This document shows positions 16,653 to 25,441 of a stretch of DNA of 52,222 nucleotides, piece by piece; within the stretch, counting starts at the first letter, position 1; the number at the start of each line of letters is the position of its first letter. Origin of the DNA: Woeseiaceae bacterium. Its GTDB lineage: Bacteria; Pseudomonadota; Gammaproteobacteria; Steroidobacterales; Woeseiaceae. The notes beneath the pieces are model-generated. The model was given only the letters and a program-made list of their open reading frames with translations, was not told the origin of the DNA and ran no database searches. The DNA lies in NCBI GenBank assembly GCA_021773035.1, contig JAJFKU010000047.1, positions 1-52,222 on the forward strand. The letters run 5' to 3'. A program made the translations under genes and the position numbers.

Positions 16653-17900
16653 ATGACACAGACCCCCATACACAATACTCGAGTAATTGCGTTCACCCAC
16701 TTCGCCGCAGGACCCATTGCCGCGCAGTACCTTGGTGCACTTGGCGCCGACGTCATTAAAGTAGAATCGCCCAAGCGTGATCTGAACCGCTACGCAATTC
16801 GAGATCCGGAGGACGCACTCAATGGCGTGAGCCCGTACTTTGTCTGCACCAATCGAAATCAGCGCGGCGTCGTTCTGGATTTGAAGTCGGAAGCCGGCTT
16901 GGAGGCCGCCAGAAAACTCATCACGTCCGCCGATGTTGTTCTCGAAAATTATCGGCCCGGCGTTATGGACAAATTAGGCCTGGGGTATGAGGATGCAAGG
17001 CGACTGAAATCTGACATCGTTTACTGCTCGTTCTCCGCATACGACTCGACGGGGCCGGCGCGGGACCGGCCAGGCCAGGACTTGCTCATGCAGGCCTTGA
17101 GCGGCTTGGCCAGTCTGTCAGGTCGCGTGGACGATCCACCGGTGCCGGTCGGCGCGTATGTCATTGACGGATTTACGGCGATGCAAGGCGTCATCGGAAT
17201 TCTGAGCGCGTTACTCTATCGGACAACAAGTGGCGAAGGTCAGCACGTTCGGGCCGATATGATGTCGACGGCACTGTATATGATGACGCAAGAAGCCTCC
17301 TTCGTTGCCAATGCCGGACAAATGATCGAGCGAACGCGCGCGGGCTTGGCGCACGTCAACCATGGTGCGCCGTACGGGATATATAAAGTTAGCGATGGCG
17401 CCATCGCTATCAGTGTTTTTGGTGGCAGTGACGTCATTCGGGGACTGGCCGTCGCGCTGAAGGTTGAGGATGAATTGGACGACTATCTAACCGAGAGAGG
17501 GCTAAAGGTGAACCGCGACGAAATCGCGCTGGCTTTCGCACGATCATTGGCAAACCTCAGTCTAGACGAGGCAACAGAGAGACTGACCGCCGCGGGAGCC
17601 TGGGTTGCCCCAGTGCGCACGATCGCAGAGGCGATGCGAGATCCGGCCGTTCAGGAAACCGGTATTGTCCGCCATTACTCGCCGCCCGGTATGGTGCAAC
17701 ACACGGTCGTTACTGAACCGTTGCAAATGAGCGCAACGCCACTACGACGAGATCTAGCGGCGCCCACGCACGGCGAGCACACGCTCGAGGTCTTGCGCGA
17801 GCTAGGATACGACGAGGCGGCAGCGCGCTCATTGGCAGAGAGCACCTCGACTGCCGTGCCGCCCGTTCGCTCGGACAACAGCAATAAATCAAGCGCATAA
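16653..17900 (+). CDS. CaiB/BaiF family (type III) CoA-transferase
   Basis: This 415-residue enzyme moves CoA between carboxylic acids or acts as a CoA-linked racemase. Family marks include GPIAAQYLGALGADVIKVE (about 20-38), the VVLENYRPGVMDKLGLGY segment (95-112) and the catalytic Asp143 in PGQDLLMQALSG. It is full length apart from a Ser-rich tail (from about 395). It heads a rightward run with an epimerase, an aminotransferase and an FAD oxidoreductase. With the acyl-CoA dehydrogenase 8 kb away, it suggests that an acid intermediate is carried as a CoA thioester. The acceptor is unknown. Confidence 0.9.
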   Translation: MTQTPIHNTRVIAFTHFAAGPIAAQYLGALGADVIKVESPKRDLNRYAIRDPEDALNGVSPYFVCTNRNQRGVVLDLKSEAGLEAARKLITSADVVLENYRPGVMDKLGLGYEDARRLKSDIVYCSFSAYDSTGPARDRPGQDLLMQALSGLASLSGRVDDPPVPVGAYVIDGFTAMQGVIGILSALLYRTTSGEGQHVRADMMSTALYMMTQEASFVANAGQMIERTRAGLAHVNHGAPYGIYKVSDGAIAISVFGGSDVIRGLAVALKVEDELDDYLTERGLKVNRDEIALAFARSLANLSLDEATERLTAAGAWVAPVRTIAEAMRDPAVQETGIVRHYSPPGMVQHTVVTEPLQMSATPLRRDLAAPTHGEHTLEVLRELGYDEAAARSLAESTSTAVPPVRSDNSNKSSA

Positions 17901-18021
17901 ACCAACCGGCCCGCGGTCAGAATCTCGCGCCACAAGGCCGCAAGAATTCTCGCCCATCGGATTTCGATACCGACGCCAAACCGCAATTCGCGCTTTTTAA
18001 TCCTCGACGAAGGAACAACCG

Positions 18022-18960
18022 ATGAAAATTCTAGTGACAGGGGGCAGCGGTTTTCTCGGCTTTGGAGTAGTGAAAGCGCTTCAGGCCCGAGGTGACACCG
18101 CAATCGCATTTGATGCAACGATTTCGCCCCAGCTCGCCGCACTTGATAAAACTTGCAGCAACGTTACTGTTTTCAGCGGAGACATCGCTGACCCCATCAG
18201 TGTCATTGACGTATTCAAGAAAGAACGACCAGACGCGGTTGTGCACTGTGCCGCGATCGTTGGCGTCGCCAATTCGCTGGGGAGCCCGCTCAACGTCCTG
18301 CGTGTCAATCTTCACGGCAGCATCAACGTTCTTGACGCGATGAGGCTGTTTGACACACGACGCATGATTCACATCAGTTCGTGCGAAGTCTACGGTGATT
18401 TCCAATCCCCTGTCGTTGATGAATCGCACCCGCTGAATCCCCTGATGCCGTATGGCATCTGTAAACTTGCGGTTGAACAATTCGGTCGCACCTACGTCGA
18501 TCTCTACGGCATCGAGTGCATCAATCTTCGGGGTTCGTGGATCTACGGATCCGAACTTCCACGCATCCGGCTTCCAAACCTTCTCGTCGACGCGGTCCTT
18601 GCCGGCCGACCCCTGCATCTGCCAAGTGGCGGTGAATCGCTGATGGACTACATTCACCTGGACGACTACGTCGACGCGACGCTTGCCGCGCTCGACAAAG
18701 TCGATCACCCATACGATGTCTACAACATCGGCTTCGGCCAGGCTACATCGCTGAGTCAGCTATTCGGATTGGTTGAAGAGATCATGTCCAATGCCGATAT
18801 CTCCGTTGGGCCGGGTCGCTACGAATTTAATCCCGGGACACCGATGCGCATACAGGGTGCACTCGACATTTCTCGGGCGAGCGAGGCATTGGGTTTCACG
18901 CCGAAGATTGATCTTCGGCGTGGTCTCGAATTGCATATCGCTGAGAAGAAGGGCGTCTAG
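18022..18960 (+). CDS. NAD-dependent epimerase/dehydratase (extended SDR)
   Basis: This is a 312-residue extended short-chain dehydrogenase. It has the nucleotide loop TGGSGFLG (residues 7-14), HCAAIVGV (about 75-82), the catalytic Ser in HISSCEVYGD and the Tyr-x-x-x-Lys pair in PYGICKLAVE. Substrates of the family are mostly nucleotide sugars, but some members oxidise free sugar acids. A strong ribosome site (aagga) precedes ATG 18022, and nine bases separate its stop from the aminotransferase. In this setting a sugar or cyclitol dehydrogenase/epimerase step followed by transamination is reasonable inference. Confidence 0.87.
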   Translation: MKILVTGGSGFLGFGVVKALQARGDTAIAFDATISPQLAALDKTCSNVTVFSGDIADPISVIDVFKKERPDAVVHCAAIVGVANSLGSPLNVLRVNLHGSINVLDAMRLFDTRRMIHISSCEVYGDFQSPVVDESHPLNPLMPYGICKLAVEQFGRTYVDLYGIECINLRGSWIYGSELPRIRLPNLLVDAVLAGRPLHLPSGGESLMDYIHLDDYVDATLAALDKVDHPYDVYNIGFGQATSLSQLFGLVEEIMSNADISVGPGRYEFNPGTPMRIQGALDISRASEALGFTPKIDLRRGLELHIAEKKGV

Positions 18961-18969
18961 GAGACACAG

Positions 18970-20310
18970 ATGAGAAGCAAGGCCATTCATCGCAACTTGA
19001 ATCAACAGTTTCCGATCGCCGTTCGGGGTGACGGCCCATATATTATTCTGGACGACGGCACACGCTATTTGGACGCGTCCGGCGGCGCAGCAGTTTCCTG
19101 TTTAGGACACAGCTATACCCCGGTTATCGAAGCGATTCAGCGGCAATTGAGCAAACTCCCCTACGTACATAGCTCGTTCTTTAGTACCGAACCCTTGGAG
19201 GAACTTGCGGAACTCCTGGTGGCGATGAGTCCGCCTTCGTTTAATTCCGCCTATTTCGTTTCGGGAGGATCGGAAGCGGTCGAAGCCGCAATAATGATGG
19301 CGCGCCAGTTTCACCTGCAGAGCGGACGTCCAAACCGGCGACACATCATTGGACGCAAGAACAGCTACCACGGAATGACAATGGGTGCGCTCACCGTTGG
19401 CGATACTCATGTGCGCCGACAACCTTACGCCCCTATGCTGGTCGACACCATCCACGTTTCGCCGTGCTTCCCGTATCACGGACAGCGCGATGGCGAAGCG
19501 TTGAACGATTACACGATTCGAGTCGCCGATGAATTGGAAAAGGCGATACAGCAGTGCGAACCGGATTCCATTGCAGCATTCATCGCCGAGACTGTGATTG
19601 GTTCGAACGGCGGTGCCGTACCGCCCACGCCCGGTTATTTCAAGCGCGTCTGCGAGATCTGCGATCGCCATGACATCGTATTAATTCTCGACGAAGTATT
19701 TTGCGGCACCGGTCGAACCGGCACGATGTTCGCCTTTGAACACGAAGGTATCACGCCGGATATTGCGGTCATTGCCAAGGGACTCGGCGCAGGGTATCAA
19801 CCGATCGGTGCGCTGGTCGCTGCCGATCGAATTATGGAACCTATACGGCGCGGCGCGGGGGCACTTGCACACGGTCATACCTACTCCGGTCATGCCGCGG
19901 CGTGCGCCGGCGCGACGGCGGTGTTGACGGCCATCCGTGAGAATAACCTCTTCAGTCGCGTTACCACCCAAGGCGCAAAGCTAATGGCCGGCCTGCGCGA
20001 TCGGTTTGACGATCACCCGAATGTCGGCGACATTCGCGGAACCGGTTTGCTGCAAGCCGTCGAGTTCGTAAAAAATCGCAGCACGCGCGAACCGTTCGAT
20101 CCGTCGCTCCGATTACACGCTCTACTGAAGACGACGACCCTCGCAAACGGTCTCATGTGCTATCCGCAAGGTGGAACCATCGATGGCGTGCGCGGCGATC
20201 ATATTACGCTTGCGCCGCCTTTTATCATTGAGGACGAACACATCACAGAAATCCTCGACAAGCTGGAGCAGGCCATTGACGACGTATTCTCAGAACTCAA
20301 CATCCGGTGA
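18970..20310 (+). CDS. Class III PLP-dependent aminotransferase
   Basis: This is a 446-residue class III aminotransferase. It shows the PLP-phosphate region SGGSEAVEAAI (98-108), GRKNSYHGMT (128-137), the ring-stacking Asp241 in ILDEVFCGTGRTG and the Schiff-base Lys270 in AKGLGAGYQPIG. Relatives include omega-aminotransferases for beta-alanine, taurine, diamines, and amino sugars or cyclitols. A ggag site lies just before ATG 18970. Its place after an SDR suggests that it either removes an amino group from the imported compound or aminates the keto product. Confidence 0.9.
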   Translation: MRSKAIHRNLNQQFPIAVRGDGPYIILDDGTRYLDASGGAAVSCLGHSYTPVIEAIQRQLSKLPYVHSSFFSTEPLEELAELLVAMSPPSFNSAYFVSGGSEAVEAAIMMARQFHLQSGRPNRRHIIGRKNSYHGMTMGALTVGDTHVRRQPYAPMLVDTIHVSPCFPYHGQRDGEALNDYTIRVADELEKAIQQCEPDSIAAFIAETVIGSNGGAVPPTPGYFKRVCEICDRHDIVLILDEVFCGTGRTGTMFAFEHEGITPDIAVIAKGLGAGYQPIGALVAADRIMEPIRRGAGALAHGHTYSGHAAACAGATAVLTAIRENNLFSRVTTQGAKLMAGLRDRFDDHPNVGDIRGTGLLQAVEFVKNRSTREPFDPSLRLHALLKTTTLANGLMCYPQGGTIDGVRGDHITLAPPFIIEDEHITEILDKLEQAIDDVFSELNIR

Positions 20311-20339
20311 ACCTAACATTGTGAGAGAACATAGAAGCT

Positions 20340-22391
20340 ATGAATGAAATTGATGTAGATGTACTCATCGTGGGTGGCACACCGGCCGGTTGTGCGGCGG
20401 CCATCGCGGCAGCGCGCAGCGGCAAGACAGCCTGTATTCTCGAGCCTACGGTTGTGCTCGGTGGCGCGGTCACCAGCGGCGTATCCCCATACGATGCAGC
20501 AAGTGAAGCGGCCATTTGCGGCTTGGCTACTGAATTTTGTCAGCGCGTTGCGCAATATTACCGGGACTCCGGCACCGAGGGCGCGTTCTTGGATCGCACA
20601 TCAACCGTATATTACGAACCACACGTTAGCGCCAAAGTTTGGCGCGAGATGGTCGACGAGCATGACACCATTCAGGTGTTGTTCGGCGCGGCCGCGGTCG
20701 CCGTAGAGATGGTGGATGATCGCATTCGCGGCGTTCTGTGGGAACAAGCGATTGATGCCATGGGCAACCTTGCGCCAAAACCCGCCGAACAGTTCCTGTC
20801 TACCGGCAAAGTTTTTGTTGACGCGACCTATGAAGGGGACGTCGCTGCCGAAGCAGGAGTGCCGTTCCGTATCGGTCGCGAGCCGCGCTCGAACGAGGAA
20901 CCGCACGCCGGTATACTTTTCACCAATACCTACGCCTACGACAGGCAAGTCGCATCCTACTATCCGCCGCACACTATATTGCCTGGGAGCACTGGTGCCG
21001 CAGACGATCGCCCTATGGCATCGAACTCACGCATCGTCTGTCAGTTTTTCGATGACGACGGTCCAGATGCCGCGCATCGAATTGATGCACCGCCGCCTGA
21101 CTACGACCCGAATAACTATGCCTGGAATCCGAATGCATTCGTCAATGGTGTAGCTCAGCATGGCTCTGGCGTCAGCGCGTGCGCCGGTGGCAAGTTTGGC
21201 TTGAATCACAAACACAAGGGCACTGACTTCGCTGAACCGGTACGCGACTTTGTATTGGCTCACCCTCGGGACAGAAAGGTCCTCCGTGAGAAATTCGTCA
21301 ATCGGGCGTTAGGCTTTCTCTATTACATCCAGACGGACGGTGGCACACCGCAAATCGGCTTGGCCGTCGATGAGTTCATCGACAATAACAATATCCCGTA
21401 CTGCATCTACGTACGCGAAGGGCGACGAATTGAAGGCCTGACCACCATGACCGAGTCGGACATTAATCCGCACCTTGTCGGTTATGGGCCTCGCCCGCCG
21501 CTGAACAGCGACGCTGTCACCATCGGTGACTATGAGATCGATATCAAGAAGTGCCAGGACGACGCCGATGGTGCGCACGAGTATCCGGAAGGCGCGATGT
21601 TTAATCGCGCCATTCGAGCTCCGTATCAGATTCCTTACGGTTGTATGGTGCCCAAGAACGTCGCCAATCTTTTTGTGACCTGCGCCCTTTCGATGACGCA
21701 CGTAGCGTTCGCGGCAACGCGGTTGGAACCGTTTTGGACACAAACAGGCATGGCTGTCGGGCTCGCTGCAAGCATCATGATCGATCGGGACTGCGGTGCA
21801 ACTGGCGTGCCTATCGCTGAGTTACAAAGCGCAATTATCGCCAACGACGGTAAGCTCATCTATTACGCGGACGTTTCGGCTAGCACGCCATACTTCGAGG
21901 CAATACAATGGGCCGCACTTCAGGGTTATGTGCCTCTCGATTGGCAATGGCGGTTCCGTCCGGACCAGCCGGTGACTTGGAACGAGTTAGCGCCTGCGCT
22001 GGTGTCGTGTCTTGGCATAGCCATCAGTGTTACCGGTACCCATTTTGAAGGCATCGACCCGTCAAACCCGCTTTTTCGATACGTAGAAACGCTCTACGAC
22101 CTCGGCAGCCGTGCCGGCGTCGATATATTTCCGAACATGCGGGACCCACATTTTGATCATCACGCTGAATTCCATCGCGCGGAAGTTCGTACGCGTTGGT
22201 TGAGATTGGATGCCGAGAAAGCGCTCAAACGCGCTGAGGTTATTGAGCGGCTTGAAGCTGTTGCCAATGCGCTCACTATCAAGGTGGCCAAAGTCGATGA
22301 CAGCCCCGCGGCCAACGAGTTCGTATCCAGGGCGCAAATGTGTGCGTGGTTACTAGCGTTAGCAATTCCGACCGACGAATCCGCCGTTTGA
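20340..22391 (+). CDS. FAD-dependent oxidoreductase (FAD_oxidored type) with SLH-like C-terminal region
   Basis: This large 683-residue flavoprotein has an N-terminal dinucleotide fold VDVLIVGGTPAGCAAAIAAA (6-25) followed by LGGAVTSGVSP, typical of the FAD_oxidored family found in polysaccharide and sugar loci. A second FAD contact is GMAVGLAASIMI near residue 475. Around residues 516-560 is a stretch that reads like an S-layer homology repeat (FEAIQWAALQGYVPLDWQ, then FRPDQPVTWNELAPALV). No signal peptide is seen, so the SLH-like part is probably a fold relic or an interaction domain, not a wall anchor. It ends the four-gene rightward run; its substrate is unknown. Confidence 0.85.
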   Translation: MNEIDVDVLIVGGTPAGCAAAIAAARSGKTACILEPTVVLGGAVTSGVSPYDAASEAAICGLATEFCQRVAQYYRDSGTEGAFLDRTSTVYYEPHVSAKVWREMVDEHDTIQVLFGAAAVAVEMVDDRIRGVLWEQAIDAMGNLAPKPAEQFLSTGKVFVDATYEGDVAAEAGVPFRIGREPRSNEEPHAGILFTNTYAYDRQVASYYPPHTILPGSTGAADDRPMASNSRIVCQFFDDDGPDAAHRIDAPPPDYDPNNYAWNPNAFVNGVAQHGSGVSACAGGKFGLNHKHKGTDFAEPVRDFVLAHPRDRKVLREKFVNRALGFLYYIQTDGGTPQIGLAVDEFIDNNNIPYCIYVREGRRIEGLTTMTESDINPHLVGYGPRPPLNSDAVTIGDYEIDIKKCQDDADGAHEYPEGAMFNRAIRAPYQIPYGCMVPKNVANLFVTCALSMTHVAFAATRLEPFWTQTGMAVGLAASIMIDRDCGATGVPIAELQSAIIANDGKLIYYADVSASTPYFEAIQWAALQGYVPLDWQWRFRPDQPVTWNELAPALVSCLGIAISVTGTHFEGIDPSNPLFRYVETLYDLGSRAGVDIFPNMRDPHFDHHAEFHRAEVRTRWLRLDAEKALKRAEVIERLEAVANALTIKVAKVDDSPAANEFVSRAQMCAWLLALAIPTDESAV

Positions 22392-22435
22392 GCAGCGTCT
22401 AGGCAAAGCTCATCGGCAGCATGGGTATTGCACAA

Positions 22436-23209
22436 TTAGAATGCAATAAGACGGTGGCCGATATCCGTCGCGGTTTGCCGCAGCACCTTGACCTCCTTGA
22501 TCAAGTCCTTCTTGGAGATCAGATAGGCCGGCGCCGCAAGCGCAAGTGCCATACGTCGTGGCGATCGTGCTGCCACAACCGGCACGGCGATCGAGCGGAT
22601 GCCAATTTCGTTTTCTTCATCCGCAACGGCGAATAGGCCTTCACGAATTTGTTCAAGCTCAGTGTTCAGGTCCTTGCGCTTGGTGATGGTGTTACCAGTG
22701 ACCTTCTGAAACTTCATTCCCTTAAGCAGCTCGTTGCGTTCTTTCTCCGGCATTGTTGCCAAAATAACCTTACCGCTTGCCGTTGAATGAAGGGGAAGCC
22801 GCGCACCCACCGGAAACTGTACATGAATCGGCCGCGGAGGCTCAGCACGCTCAAGTACCAATGTCTCGGTTCCGTCCAACACGTTCAGTAACGCCATGTG
22901 GCCCGTTTCATCTGCCAGCTTTTTCATGATCGGCAACGCGATTTCATTAAGAGTATTGACCGCAGCGACTTTGTGGCTGAGCTCGAATATTCGCAAGCCG
23001 AGTGTATAGAGACGAGAATCCTCCGAGTAGTCCACAAAACCATGGCTCACCAGTGTCGCCAAGACCCGATGCGTGGTTGCTACCGGAAGCTCGCTTTCTT
23101 GAGACACGTCCGTAAAGCGTGCGCCAGATGGAAACTCGCCCAAGACACGCAAAAGCATGAGTCCTTTCGGGAGCGTTCCCTTGTCGCTCGGTGTGATCCT
23201 ACTGGCCAA
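22436..23209 (-). CDS. IclR-family transcriptional regulator
   Basis: This is a 257-residue regulator with an N-terminal winged HTH (about 14-75: RFTDVSQESELPVATTHRVLATLVSHGFV) and a C-terminal IclR effector domain (about 85-250: HMALLNVLDGTETLVLER, LPLHSTASGKVILA, IGIRSIAVPV). The family usually responds to small acids or sugars and controls adjacent catabolic genes. It is convergent with the FAD oxidoreductase gene, 44 bp away. The palindrome 23265-23284 upstream of its own start matches sites in front of the TonB receptor and between the VCBS and acyl-CoA dehydrogenase genes, so it is the likely regulator of the whole block, including itself. Confidence 0.92.
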   Translation of the reverse strand: MASRITPSDKGTLPKGLMLLRVLGEFPSGARFTDVSQESELPVATTHRVLATLVSHGFVDYSEDSRLYTLGLRIFELSHKVAAVNTLNEIALPIMKKLADETGHMALLNVLDGTETLVLERAEPPRPIHVQFPVGARLPLHSTASGKVILATMPEKERNELLKGMKFQKVTGNTITKRKDLNTELEQIREGLFAVADEENEIGIRSIAVPVVAARSPRRMALALAAPAYLISKKDLIKEVKVLRQTATDIGHRLIAF

Positions 23210-23264
23210 GAATCGTCTCCTGATGTATCAGAGCCCCAACGACTCATCCGCCGATAATACAAGT

Positions 23265-23284
23265 ATTTTCCGACTATTGGAAAA
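23265..23284 (+). promoter_or_regulatory. Putative IclR operator, copy 2 (iclR promoter)
   Basis: The site reads ATTTTCCGACTATTGGAAAA, with exact 6-bp arms TTTTCC/GGAAAA around a 7-bp centre. It is about 57 bp upstream of the regulator start and just upstream of a TATTAT box on the minus strand (23260-23255). It is the most symmetrical of the three copies. Confidence 0.7.
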
Positions 23285-23315
23285 ACTTTATCCGGATCCT
23301 ATGCCGTATTGCCGC

Positions 23316-25283
23316 CTACCACGACAGATCGGCGCGCGGAAACAACACAATCGACCCATCCTCTACTCCGAGCAACAAGTCGGGTTCTTCGCCCTGGCCA
23401 TTGAAAAACGCTTCTGGCGAGCACGCATGCATTCCCGCGGCGATGGGCTCGTGTTTGTAACAAATCGCCGTCGGTGGCGCGAACGTCGGCGCGGAATTGC
23501 TGCCGATATTCTCGAGCAGTAGCACCGCGGCCTGATGCGTCGTGTGGCGAGGCATTCCATCCGGTCCCGGCGGAACTGAAGCCCTGCCGTGCGTGCCAAT
23601 AATCAGATCGAGTCGGCCGTCGCCAGTCCAGTCACAGGCACACAATTTAATACGCCCTAATCCGCCGCCTATGTCCTCGGTGAACTCGATCGCTCGACCG
23701 TTCTCCCAGTGCAGTGTGCGCTTATCAGCCAGGTTAATGTCGTCGTCCCTACCATAAGTCGCAAGCATGCCGCGCTCATCAAGTGTGACGTACGACAACT
23801 GACCGTTACCGAGCCAGTCAACAACAGCAGGTCGAACGCGCCATACTGTCTTTAACCAGGCGCCATTGAAGTTCAGTGGTTGGGCGGCGTCAAATTTGGG
23901 CGGATACTCACCGCCCATGTTTTTGTAAAGGCGATGATAACCAGTAATGTCACTCATCAAGATATCGGGATGTCCATCCTGGCTCCAGTCTGCCACCGTG
24001 GGGCATGTGTAGCCGAACTTGCTCTCTGACGGACCTTGAATCGATCCAGTTGGCCCTGCCATTACCCGGATAGGTGCGCCTCCGGCGGTCAACATGACTT
24101 CCCGATCAAATTCCGGTCGGCCCGGTTCGCCGATGTTTCTATAGAACAGGAGTTCACCGCCAGAATTTCCGACAACGAGATCGGGAAGGCCATTGCCGTT
24201 CCAATCATGCGCCGCCGGGACCGGCAAGACACTGGCATGCAGAGCGGGATGTTCGGTCTCTAGTCGCGCGGGCGACTTAAAAACAGGGTACGGCGACGCG
24301 CTCCCCACGTTCTTCAGTAGGCTGATGTAGCCGTCTTCCGATCCGACTAACAGGTCAGTCTTGCCATTTCCATTCCAGTCGACCGCACACGGAAAGTGAA
24401 TGCAGTGAGCCAGGGTCGCATCGCCAGTGGAATCTGCCAACAATGTCGGATCACCAAACTTCCCGCCACCCTCGTTTGGCAAAAAGTGCAGAATGTCTTG
24501 GAATTCGCCGCATACTAAATCGCATTCGCCCATGCCACGAAAGTCGCCGAAGGTCGGTGCAAGCTGTCCATACACTTCGATAGGGATATCATTTGATCGC
24601 AGCGGCACTCCTCGAGTAAGCACCGGCTCTCTCAACGAACCGCTATTCTTGAATACGTACACAAAGCCACGCAATGGACCACCAAGCCAGCGGTCTGCCG
24701 CGTCGAATCCGCGGTAACCGTGCTCGTTCCATTCAATACCGTTGGGCCAGTAGTCGTCCCAGTAGTCGGTACCAACGACGAGTTCTTTCTCACCGTCACC
24801 ATCTATATCGACAAAGCGCGCCAGGTGAATGATCTCACGCTCGCTTTTTACCCAGTCACAGTCCAGGCCCAATTCCACTGGAGCACCGAATTGTGGATCG
24901 CCACAAATGCCAACATTCTGATAAAAATACAATGTTCGTCGCAAACGCGAGGCACTAAGCAAATGAAAAGTGTTCTCGTCAGGTACAGACGTCACATATC
25001 CTGTAATGCCCTCCAATACTTTTGGGGGTGACAGAGCCGGCGTCCCATCAGTATTACGTCCTGTCTCTCGGCGCAGGAGTGTTTGTCCGCCGTAGCAGGC
25101 GTCCCACGACGAAAGCAGAAGATCCCGTGTCGATTGACCGGACCAATCCACCACGTCAATACAGGTAATCAATCCGCCTGAAAGAAAACCCTTCTGAACG
25201 GATGCCGCGTAGCGCAGAGCCAAGTCATCATAATTCGGACCTTTCCAAATAGGTGTCACATCCTCCCAGCGCTTAGATTTCAT
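23316..25283 (-). CDS. FG-GAP/VCBS-repeat beta-propeller protein, no signal peptide
   Basis: This is a 655-residue repeat protein. Calcium-loop motifs of the FG-GAP/VCBS kind recur: DIDGDGEKELVVG, DWNGNGKTDLLVG, DWNGNGLPDLVVG, DWSQDGHPDILMS and DWTGDGRLDLIIG, each followed by a strand with a YxN-x-G element (FYRNIGEPG, LLENIGSNS). These blades form one or two beta-propellers that bind carbohydrate or protein. I start at ATG 25283, since ggag lies six bases upstream; ATG 25295 would add four residues. Neither start gives a signal peptide, which is odd for a family that is mostly extracellular. It is divergent from the acyl-CoA dehydrogenase gene with an IclR-type site between. Possibly a sugar lyase or hydrolase scaffold; no catalytic residues recognised. 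Confidence 0.85.
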   Translation of the reverse strand: MKSKRWEDVTPIWKGPNYDDLALRYAASVQKGFLSGGLITCIDVVDWSGQSTRDLLLSSWDACYGGQTLLRRETGRNTDGTPALSPPKVLEGITGYVTSVPDENTFHLLSASRLRRTLYFYQNVGICGDPQFGAPVELGLDCDWVKSEREIIHLARFVDIDGDGEKELVVGTDYWDDYWPNGIEWNEHGYRGFDAADRWLGGPLRGFVYVFKNSGSLREPVLTRGVPLRSNDIPIEVYGQLAPTFGDFRGMGECDLVCGEFQDILHFLPNEGGGKFGDPTLLADSTGDATLAHCIHFPCAVDWNGNGKTDLLVGSEDGYISLLKNVGSASPYPVFKSPARLETEHPALHASVLPVPAAHDWNGNGLPDLVVGNSGGELLFYRNIGEPGRPEFDREVMLTAGGAPIRVMAGPTGSIQGPSESKFGYTCPTVADWSQDGHPDILMSDITGYHRLYKNMGGEYPPKFDAAQPLNFNGAWLKTVWRVRPAVVDWLGNGQLSYVTLDERGMLATYGRDDDINLADKRTLHWENGRAIEFTEDIGGGLGRIKLCACDWTGDGRLDLIIGTHGRASVPPGPDGMPRHTTHQAAVLLLENIGSNSAPTFAPPTAICYKHEPIAAGMHACSPEAFFNGQGEEPDLLLGVEDGSIVLFPRADLSW

Positions 25284-25344
25284 CAATAGCTCCATTTTGT
25301 CAGACCGGGGTCTGGTATTATACGTTTTTCATTATTATAATGTT

Positions 25345-25364
25345 TTTTCACTATGTTGGAAAAT
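25345..25364 (-). promoter_or_regulatory. Putative IclR operator, copy 3 (VCBS / acyl-CoA dehydrogenase promoters)
   Basis: On the minus strand it reads ATTTTCCAACATAGTGAAAA and aligns base for base with the copies at 16289-16308 and 23265-23284. A perfect TATAAT box on the minus strand (25339-25334) follows it. It can control the leftward VCBS gene, the rightward dehydrogenase operon, or both. Confidence 0.62.
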
Positions 25365-25441
25365 TTGAAATTAAGTCACCGATTCTCCTTCGCACCGCCC
25401 TCAGACGAAAGAGTCTGCTCCGCTTCTTAGGTAAAACCGCT

